Part shown: piece by piece, positions 5,553 through 12,265 of the stretch
Numbering within the stretch: position 1 is the first letter of the stretch
Layout of the letters: each line of letters opens with the position of its first letter
NCBI RefSeq assembly: GCF_020217005.1
Contig: NZ_JAIWOI010000343.1
Coordinates: forward strand, 1-12,265
Length of the DNA stretch: 12,265 nt
Direction: 5' to 3'
DNA from: Rheinheimera sp.
GTDB lineage: Bacteria; Pseudomonadota; Gammaproteobacteria; Enterobacterales; Alteromonadaceae
Made by a program: the position numbers and the translations under genes
Notes under the pieces: model-generated
Database searches by the model: none
Seen by the model: the letters and a program-made list of their open reading frames with translations, nothing else
Told to the model about the DNA's origin: nothing

Positions 5553-6170
5553 ATGCTGGAAAAATTAAAAAAGCTGGTCGCACAGACCAGCTTGGTTTTA
5601 TCTGAACACCAACTGCAACAACTGGTGGCCTATGTGCAGCTGCTGGATAAATGGAACAGTGCTTACAATCTGACGTCAGTACGTGATCCGGAAGAAATGC
5701 TGGTGAAACACATTATGGACAGCCTGGTCGTGTCACCTTTTGTTACAGGACAACGTATTATCGACGTAGGTACAGGTCCTGGTTTACCTGGTATCCCTTT
5801 GGCGATCGCATTGCCAGATAAAGAGTTTTATCTGCTTGACAGTCTGGGCAAACGAATTCGTTTCTTAAATCATGTTAAATTACAGCTGAAACTGCAGAAC
5901 TTTGAGGCTATTCAAAGTCGGGTAGAAGATCATCAACCTGAAACAGGGTATGATGCGGTATTGAGCCGCGCTTTTGCGTCTATGACAGATATGGTGAACT
6001 GGTGTCAGCATTTACCAGCTGCGAATGGCCAGTTTTTAGCCATGAAAGGCGCTTTAGTTCAAGAAGAAATTGCAGCTTTGCCGAATTTTGTTAAAGTTGT
6101 CGGCAGCCATCCGTTACAGGTGCCAACACTGAACGCCGAACGTTATTTGGTTGTGTTGGAGAAAGTCTAG
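5553..6170 (+). CDS. rsmG: 16S rRNA (guanine527-N7)-methyltransferase RsmG (GidB)
   Basis: SAM-dependent enzyme that methylates G527 in the 530 loop of 16S rRNA; loss in other bacteria gives low-level streptomycin resistance. The 205-residue protein (E. coli 207) shows [13 protein letters not shown] (about 33-45), the SAM-binding loop [10 protein letters not shown] at 71-80, [12 protein letters not shown] (about 94-105) and SRAFAS at 138-143. I chose the ATG at 5553 because it aligns with the family start MLxKL. The TTG at 5535 would overlap mnmG and adds a non-conserved leader. GGGA at 5544-5547 is a modest ribosome-binding site. It is cotranscribed with mnmG and probably with parA. Confidence 0.96.
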   Translation: MLEKLKKLVAQTSLVLSEHQLQQLVAYVQLLDKWNSAYNLTSVRDPEEMLVKHIMDSLVVSPFVTGQRIIDVGTGPGLPGIPLAIALPDKEFYLLDSLGKRIRFLNHVKLQLKLQNFEAIQSRVEDHQPETGYDAVLSRAFASMTDMVNWCQHLPAANGQFLAMKGALVQEEIAALPNFVKVVGSHPLQVPTLNAERYLVVLEKV

Positions 6171-6197
6171 TTTAATCAAAAACGTATTGGGGTCCTT

Positions 6198-6992
6198 GTG
6201 GGAAAAGTCATAGCTATTGCAAACCAGAAAGGTGGTGTGGGCAAAACAACCACAGCGGTCAATCTGGCTGCCTCTATGGCCGCTACCAAACGCAAGGTAC
6301 TGCTGATCGATTTAGATCCACAAGGCAACGCTACCATGGGTAGTGGTGTCGACAAATACGCTGTACCCGCCAGTGCTTATGAGTTGTTGGTGGAAGAAAA
6401 ACCTTTTGCCGAAGTGGTGGTGAAAGAAACCGCAGGTGGTTACCATCTGGTTGCAGCTAATTCTGATGTGACTGCGGCCGAAGTGCGTTTGCTGAATGTG
6501 TTTGCCCGTGAACTGCGTTTACGTAATGCGTTAAAAGATGCCCGCCAGCAGTATGATTTTATTTTTATTGATTGTCCGCCTGCGTTAAACATGCTGACTG
6601 TCAATGCCATGGCCGCTGCCGACTCCGTGCTGGTGCCTATGCAATGTGAATATTACGCACTGGAAGGGTTAACAGCCCTGATGGATACCATCAATCAGCT
6701 GACTTCTGTGGTCAATGCCGATCTGAAAATCGAAGGTATCTTGCGGACTATGTACGATCCGCGGAACCGTCTGGCTAACGACGTGTCAGAGCAGCTGAAA
6801 CAACATTTTGGCGATAAAGTGTATCGGGCGGTGATTCCACGTAACGTGCGGCTGGCTGAAGCTCCTAGTTTTGGTACCCCTGTGATGTACTATGACAAAG
6901 GTTCGACAGGCGCCAAAGCTTATCTGGCTTTAGCTGGTGAAATTTTACGCCGCGCTGATAAGAAGACTGTAAAAACTTCCACTCCCGCCTAA
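6198..6992 (+). CDS. parA: chromosome partitioning ATPase ParA (Soj)
   Basis: ATP-dependent dimerising DNA-binding ATPase that moves ParB-bound origins apart; it acts on the nucleoid. The 264-residue protein begins with beta strand VIAIANQ and the deviant Walker A motif KGGVGKTT (11-18), with the signature lysine at 11. DxDPQGN follows at 38-44 and the Walker B-like strand FIFIDCPPALNMLT at about 117-130. The short N-terminus without a helix-turn-helix marks it as the chromosomal Soj type (ParA Ib-like), not the plasmid P1 type. The start is GTG at 6198, with GGGG five bases ahead and no in-frame alternative nearby. It follows rsmG by 27 bases and precedes parB by 22. Confidence 0.95.
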   Translation: MGKVIAIANQKGGVGKTTTAVNLAASMAATKRKVLLIDLDPQGNATMGSGVDKYAVPASAYELLVEEKPFAEVVVKETAGGYHLVAANSDVTAAEVRLLNVFARELRLRNALKDARQQYDFIFIDCPPALNMLTVNAMAAADSVLVPMQCEYYALEGLTALMDTINQLTSVVNADLKIEGILRTMYDPRNRLANDVSEQLKQHFGDKVYRAVIPRNVRLAEAPSFGTPVMYYDKGSTGAKAYLALAGEILRRADKKTVKTSTPA

Positions 6993-7014
6993 TTGACAAG
7001 GAATACAACTGAAG

Positions 7015-7896
7015 ATGTCGGTAAAAAAACGTGGCTTAGGCCGGGGCTTAGATGCTTTACTCACTACTAAACCTGTGTCTGATCAACAGAATGACGCCAA
7101 CTTTTCTTCAGCGCAGCGGAGTGAACTGCAAAAACTGCCGATTGAATGGCTTAAACCTGGCAAATACCAGCCGCGTAAAGACATGTCACAGGATGCGCTG
7201 GAGGATTTAGCCAGTTCCATCCGTTCGCAAGGTGTAATTCAGCCTATTGTTGTTCGTCAGATTGGTGAACAATCCTATGAAATCATTGCAGGTGAGCGGC
7301 GCTGGCGGGCAAGTCAGTTAGCTCAACTGGATGTTATTCCTTGTATTATCAAAGATGTACCAGATGAAGCTGCTGTAGCTATAGCGCTGATTGAAAACAT
7401 TCAGCGTGAAGATCTAAATGCGATGGAAGAAGCTATAGCGCTGCAGCGTTTATTGTCCGAATTTGAACTGACGCATCAGCAAGTAGCTGATGCTGTTGGT
7501 AAATCACGCGCCAGTGTGACTAATTTATTGCGCCTGAACCAGTTGAATGATGATGTGAAGTTATTGCTGGAACATGGTGATATTGAAATGGGCCATGCCC
7601 GTGCTCTATTGGCATTAGATGCTCTCCAGCAATCTGATGCTGCCCGCATAGTGGCCGCCAAGCAGATGACAGTGCGGGACACTGAAAATCTGGTGCGCCG
7701 CCTGCTTGAACCTACCCCTGAAGCCACTCCAAAGGTAAAAGACCCCGACGTCAGTTCATTGGAACAACGTTTAAGTGAGCGTTTTGCTGCCCCTGTTGAA
7801 ATTAATTACAACAAAAAAGGCAAAGGCAATCTGGTGATATCTTACAGTAGCTTAGATGAGCTGGAAGGCATACTGAGCAAATTACAACCAAAGTAA
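7015..7896 (+). CDS. parB: chromosome partitioning protein ParB (Spo0J), CTP-dependent DNA clamp
   Basis: Binds parS sites near the origin, spreads as a CTP-gated clamp and loads condensin or stimulates ParA. The 293-residue protein starts with the ParA-stimulating peptide KRGLGRGLDALL (5-16). The CTP-binding part includes GERRWRA (93-99) and ENIQRED (127-133). A helix-turn-helix lies at about 153-174 (THQQVADAVGKSRASVTNLLRL region). A variable linker rich in Pro and Glu (about 232-245) leads to the C-terminal dimer domain. AAGGA at 6998-7002 is a usable ribosome-binding site but 12 bases from the ATG. The end of the gene forms part of a hairpin. I found no consensus parS in this window. Confidence 0.95.
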   Translation: MSVKKRGLGRGLDALLTTKPVSDQQNDANFSSAQRSELQKLPIEWLKPGKYQPRKDMSQDALEDLASSIRSQGVIQPIVVRQIGEQSYEIIAGERRWRASQLAQLDVIPCIIKDVPDEAAVAIALIENIQREDLNAMEEAIALQRLLSEFELTHQQVADAVGKSRASVTNLLRLNQLNDDVKLLLEHGDIEMGHARALLALDALQQSDAARIVAAKQMTVRDTENLVRRLLEPTPEATPKVKDPDVSSLEQRLSERFAAPVEINYNKKGKGNLVISYSSLDELEGILSKLQPK

Positions 7897-7920
7897 TTTG
7901 GATGCCTTATTGTAATTTTT
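7879..7920 (+). terminator. hairpin across the parB stop codon, probable operon terminator
   Basis: AAATTACAA (7879-7887) pairs perfectly with TTGTAATTT (7910-7918), and T bases continue to 7920. Inside, CCAAA (7888-7892) pairs with TTTGG (7897-7901) around the loop GTAA, which holds the TAA stop codon (7894-7896). The outer stem is AT-rich and the inner 3' side has an eight-base bulge. This resembles an intrinsic terminator but is not GC-strong, so read-through into atpI is possible. Confidence 0.5.
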
Positions 7921-7928
7921 CATTATTA

Positions 7929-7942
7929 CAGACAAAAGTCTG
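7929..7942. repeat. small hairpin in the parB-atpI gap
   Basis: CAGAC (7929-7933), loop AAAA, GTCTG (7938-7942). It is followed 11 bases later by TTTTT (7954-7958). It may assist termination after parB or lie upstream of the atp promoter. Confidence 0.4.
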
Positions 7943-7959
7943 AGTAAGGCCGCTTTTTC

Positions 7960-7987
7960 TTGCAAAAAAAAGGCAGATAAGTATACT
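7960..7987 (+). promoter_or_regulatory. candidate promoter of the atp operon
   Basis: TTGCAA (7960-7965) and TATACT (7982-7987) are separated by 16 bases. The -10 matches five of six and the -35 four of six. Transcription would start near 7994, giving a leader of about 45 bases before the atpI GTG. It lies just after the parB hairpins, as expected for a new transcription unit. An A-run forms part of the spacer. Confidence 0.58.
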
Positions 7988-8038
7988 TGCGCAGGCTTTA
8001 AACTATTCAATATTGACAGGATTAGCAGGCCACAAGAA

Positions 8039-9231
<1,193 letters not shown>

Positions 9232-9237
9232 TTTCGT

Positions 9238-9512
<275 letters not shown>

Positions 9513-9532
9513 TTCGGTCTCTGAACAGAACC

Positions 9533-9547
9533 ATTTACTTTGTAAAT
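9533..9547 (+). repeat. small hairpin immediately before the atpF ribosome-binding site
   Basis: ATTTAC (9533-9538) and GTAAAT (9542-9547) form six pairs around a three-base loop. They directly abut the AAGGAG ribosome-binding site at 9548-9553. It could slightly limit or position translation of atpF relative to atpE. The stem is AT-rich and weak. Confidence 0.35.
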
Positions 9548-9561
9548 AAGGAGAAGCGGTC

Positions 9562-10035
9562 GTGAATATTAACGCCACTCTCATTGGTGAATTGATAGCT
9601 TTCCTGGTGTTCGTACTTTTTTGTATGAAATATGTATGGCCACCAATCATCAATGCTATTGAAACTCGCCAGCAAAAAATTGCAGACGGCTTGGCCGCGA
9701 CTGATCGCGCCGAACAAGATCTGCGTTTAGCGCAAGAGAAAGCAAAACAGCATCTGGTAGAAGCAAAGACGCAAGCCTCTGCTTTAATTGACCAGGCGAA
9801 AAAACGCGAACAGCAGATTATTGAAGAAGCTGCCGTAAAAGCTCAGGCAGAGCGGGAAAAAATCCTGGCTCAGGCGAAAGCCGAAGTTGAAGCTGAACGG
9901 ATCAGAGCGAAAGAGGAATTACGTAAGCAAGTTGCAGCTTTAGCTGTGGCTGGTGCAGAAAGAATTCTTCAGCGTTCAATAGATGAAGCTGCTCACAGCG
10001 ACATCCTGGAAAAACTGGTCGCAGAACTTAATTGA
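9562..10035 (+). CDS. atpF: ATP synthase Fo subunit b
   Basis: Peripheral-stalk subunit; two copies hold the F1 head to subunit a. The 157-residue protein (E. coli 156) has one N-terminal membrane helix, at about 6-26 ([20 protein letters not shown]). A long charged, alanine-rich coiled coil follows to about residue 130, and the C-terminal end binds delta. The start is GTG at 9562 with AAGGAG eight bases ahead. The stop overlaps the ribosome-binding site of atpH, which suggests coupled translation. Confidence 0.97.
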   Translation: MNINATLIGELIAFLVFVLFCMKYVWPPIINAIETRQQKIADGLAATDRAEQDLRLAQEKAKQHLVEAKTQASALIDQAKKREQQIIEEAAVKAQAEREKILAQAKAEVEAERIRAKEELRKQVAALAVAGAERILQRSIDEAAHSDILEKLVAELN

Positions 10036-10044
10036 GGATGAGCC

Positions 10045-10578
10045 ATGTCTGAACTGACTAATTTAGCTCGTCCTTACGCCAAAGCGGCGTTTGAGTTTGC
10101 AGTAGAGCACAATGCATTAGAAGCCTGGGCTGGCATGTTATTTTTCGCTGCTGAAGTAGCAAAAAATGATTTTGTCACCGAGCAACTGCAAAGTGCCGGT
10201 GCAGCTGAAAAGCAAGCTGAGTTCTTTTTAAAAGTGTGCGGTGAGCAGTTAAATGCTCATGGCCAGAACTTTATTAAGCTCATGGCGGAAAATCATCGCT
10301 TGCTGGCGTTGCCTGCAGTGTTTGACGGTTTTGTTGCATTAAAAGCAGAGTACGAAAAAGAAGCCACTGTTGATGTGATTTCTGCGACTACGCTGAATGC
10401 GGCACAGCAAGACAAACTGATTGCGGCTTTATCGCAACGCTTAGCACGTAAAGTGAAATTGAACTGTAGTGTAGATCCGACCGTCGTTGGCGGCATGTTA
10501 ATCAAAGCCGGTGATATGGTGATTGACGGCTCGGTTCGTGGCAAGTTAGACCGTTTAGCTACTGCACTGCAGTCATAA
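10045..10578 (+). CDS. atpH: ATP synthase F1 subunit delta
   Basis: Links the top of the alpha-beta head to the b-subunit stalk. It has 177 residues, the same as E. coli. The N-terminal helical domain (about 1-105) starts with ARPYAKAAFEFA, and the C-terminal domain ends with the family motif DPTVVGGMLIKAGDMVIDGSVRGKLDRL (about 144-171). GAGGA lies six bases ahead of the ATG and overlaps the atpF stop. The gap to atpA is 14 bases. Confidence 0.97.
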   Translation: MSELTNLARPYAKAAFEFAVEHNALEAWAGMLFFAAEVAKNDFVTEQLQSAGAAEKQAEFFLKVCGEQLNAHGQNFIKLMAENHRLLALPAVFDGFVALKAEYEKEATVDVISATTLNAAQQDKLIAALSQRLARKVKLNCSVDPTVVGGMLIKAGDMVIDGSVRGKLDRLATALQS

Positions 10579-10592
10579 TTGGGGATTAGAGC

Positions 10593-12134
10593 ATGCAACT
10601 GAATTCCACTGAAATCTCTGAACTGATCAAAAAACGTATTGAACAGTTCGAAGTTGTCAGTGAAGCTCGCAACGAAGGTACTATCGTCGCTGTTACTGAC
10701 GGTATTATCCGTATCAACGGCCTTGCTGACTGTATGCAAGGCGAAATGATTGAGCTTCCTGGCAGCCGTTACGCTATCGCACTGAACTTAGAACGCAATT
10801 CTGTAGGTGCTGTAGTTATGGGTCCATATGCGGACCTGCGTGAAGGTATTAAAGTCAAAGCGACTGGCCGTATCCTTGAAGTTCCGGTTGGCCCAGGTCT
10901 GTTAGGCCGTGTGGTAAACACTTTAGGTGAGCCAATCGATGGTAAAGGTCCAATTGAAGCTGCTGGTTTCGCACCAGTAGAAAAAATTGCTCCAGGCGTT
11001 ATCGACCGTCGTTCAGTAGACCAACCTCTGCAAACTGGTTACAAGTCTGTTGACTCCATGATCCCAATCGGTCGTGGTCAGCGTGAACTGTTAATCGGTG
11101 ACCGTCAGACTGGTAAAACAGCTTTAGCTATCGATGCCATCATCAACCAGAAAACTTCTGGCGTGAAATGTATCTATGTAGCTATAGGTCAGAAAGCTTC
11201 TACTATCGCTAACGTAGTACGTAAACTGGAAGAGCACAACGCTCTGGCCCACACCATTGTTGTTGTAGCTTCTGCTTCTGAAGCCGCTGCACTGCAATTC
11301 CTGGCGCCATACTCTGGTTGTACTATGGGTGAATACTTCCGTGACCGCGGTGAAGATGCGCTGATCGTATACGATGACTTGTCTAAACAAGCCGTTGCTT
11401 ACCGTCAAATCTCTCTGTTGTTACGTCGTCCACCAGGCCGTGAAGCTTACCCAGGTGACGTATTCTATCTCCACAGCCGTCTGTTAGAGCGCGCATCTCG
11501 TGTTAACGAGCATTATGTTGAGCGTTTAACCAACGGTGAAGTAAAAGGCAAAACCGGTTCTTTAACTGCGCTGCCAATTATCGAAACTCAGGCTGGCGAC
11601 GTTTCTGCGTTCGTACCAACCAACGTAATTTCGATCACTGACGGTCAGATCTTCTTAGAATCTGGTTTATTCAACGCCGGTATCCGTCCAGCGGTTAACG
11701 CTGGTATTTCGGTATCTCGTGTTGGTGGTGCTGCTCAAACAAAAATCATCAAAAAGCTGGGTGGCGGTATCCGTTTAGCCTTAGCTCAGTACTCTGAACT
11801 GGCGGCATTCGCTCAGTTCGCTTCTGACCTGGATGACGCGACTCGTGCGCAGTTAGACCACGGCCAGAAAGTTACTGAACTGATGAAACAGTTACAATAC
11901 GCGCCAATGGGCGTGGCTGACATGGGTGTGTCTATTTTTGCTATCGAAAAAGGCTACATGAAAGACATCGAAGTTGCCAAAATCCTTGATTTTGAAGCTG
12001 CTTTAATTGCTTACATGCACTCAGAGCACGCAGCGTTTATGGCTGATCTGAACAAAACCGGTAACTACAACGACCAAATCGAAGCGACTTTAAAAGGCGC
12101 TATTGAGAAGTTTAAAGCAACTCAGACTTGGTAA
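10593..12134 (+). CDS. atpA: ATP synthase F1 subunit alpha
   Basis: Non-catalytic nucleotide-binding subunit of the F1 head. At 513 residues it has exactly the E. coli length. The Walker A motif GDRQTGKT is at 169-176, and [12 protein letters not shown] follows in the nucleotide-binding domain. The signature [17 protein letters not shown] contains the arginine finger (near residue 376). The N-terminal beta-barrel and C-terminal helical domain are complete. GGGGA lies seven bases ahead of the ATG. Codon use is visibly more biased than in parB or rsmG, consistent with high expression. Confidence 0.98.
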   Translation: MQLNSTEISELIKKRIEQFEVVSEARNEGTIVAVTDGIIRINGLADCMQGEMIELPGSRYAIALNLERNSVGAVVMGPYADLREGIKVKATGRILEVPVGPGLLGRVVNTLGEPIDGKGPIEAAGFAPVEKIAPGVIDRRSVDQPLQTGYKSVDSMIPIGRGQRELLIGDRQTGKTALAIDAIINQKTSGVKCIYVAIGQKASTIANVVRKLEEHNALAHTIVVVASASEAAALQFLAPYSGCTMGEYFRDRGEDALIVYDDLSKQAVAYRQISLLLRRPPGREAYPGDVFYLHSRLLERASRVNEHYVERLTNGEVKGKTGSLTALPIIETQAGDVSAFVPTNVISITDGQIFLESGLFNAGIRPAVNAGISVSRVGGAAQTKIIKKLGGGIRLALAQYSELAAFAQFASDLDDATRAQLDHGQKVTELMKQLQYAPMGVADMGVSIFAIEKGYMKDIEVAKILDFEAALIAYMHSEHAAFMADLNKTGNYNDQIEATLKGAIEKFKATQTW

Positions 12135-12140
12135 ACATAT

Positions 12141-12162
12141 CGGGTGTGGGCAACCGCACCCG
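12141..12162 (+). repeat. stable hairpin with GNRA loop between atpA and atpG
   Basis: CGGGTGTGG (12141-12149), loop GCAA, CCGCACCCG (12154-12162): nine pairs including one U-G, capped by a GNRA tetraloop. No T-tract follows, so it is not an intrinsic terminator. It sits 15 bases ahead of the atpG ribosome-binding site and probably affects mRNA stability or the alpha-to-gamma expression ratio. Confidence 0.7.
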
Positions 12163-12188
12163 GTCGTTGAAACTTTCGGAGATTAGTC

Positions 12189-12265
12189 ATGGCCGGCGCA
12201 AAAGAGATAAAAAGTAAGATCGGGAGTATTAACAATACTCGTAAGATCACCAGCGCTATGGAAAA
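12189..12265 (+). CDS. atpG: ATP synthase F1 subunit gamma, start only
   Basis: Central rotor shaft of F1. Only the first 25 codons are present; they read MAGAKEIKSKIGSINNTRKI and continue with TSAME, matching the strongly conserved gamma N-terminus. GGAG (12178-12181) lies seven bases ahead of the ATG. The gene is cut by the window edge; atpD and atpC are expected beyond it. Confidence 0.96.
   Translation, partial: MAGAKEIKSKIGSINNTRKITSAME

Noticed and set aside
8013..8018. Perfect TTGACA just before atpI
   Set aside because: A partner -10 would fall at or inside the start of atpI and no suitable hexamer is there; the TTGCAA/TATACT pair upstream is better.
10293..10739. Minus-strand frame of 148 codons across the atpH-atpA junction
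   Set aside because: It is opposite two strongly conserved genes and its product resembles no protein I know; a shadow of codon bias.

Overview
This window is a chromosomal replication-origin neighbourhood from a gammaproteobacterium. The gene order mioC - oriC - mnmG - rsmG - parA - parB - atpIBEFHAG is the classic gammaproteobacterial origin layout. The presence of chromosomal parAB between rsmG and atpI excludes E. coli and its close relatives. Protein sequences, moderate GC, Dam-type GATC clustering and a DeaD-type helicase beside mioC point to the Alteromonadales/Chromatiales side, for example Rheinheimera or Alishewanella. The genus is a guess from protein resemblance, not a computed placement.

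Left part (1-2514), read leftward: a possible first few codons of an unseen gene at the edge, trxC (zinc-binding thioredoxin 2), and a deaD/csdA-type cold-shock DEAD-box RNA helicase. The helicase ends in a large 3' stem-loop and a strong intrinsic terminator. The 2515-2678 gap is a divergent promoter region between deaD and mioC.

Origin (2679-3648), read rightward: mioC (flavodoxin-like) is followed by a 532-base gene-free stretch. That stretch holds three perfect TTATACACA DnaA boxes, two one-mismatch TTATCCACA-type boxes, an IHF-like site, an AT-rich unwinding region of about 23% GC, and 15 GATC sites where about 2 are expected. It also contains a 12-base exact direct repeat near its two ends and an imperfect 25-base palindrome. 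I found no perfect TTATCCACA box.

Right of the origin (3649-7896): mnmG and rsmG (tRNA and 16S rRNA modification) run straight into parA and parB (chromosome segregation) with short gaps, and look like one operon ending in a hairpin across the parB stop codon. From 7897 onward lies the F1Fo ATP synthase operon, with a good promoter candidate ahead of atpI. The genes atpI, B, E, F, H and A are complete, and atpG is cut by the right edge. The spacers of this operon carry translation-tuning features, notably a triplicated TTTAAC tract before atpE and a GNRA-loop hairpin between atpA and atpG.

Together the window couples replication initiation, chromosome segregation, RNA modification and energy production. 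All the genes are ordinary housekeeping genes. I see no mobile element, CRISPR array, tRNA or rRNA, and no novel protein system. The interest lies in the non-coding architecture of the origin and of the atp operon.
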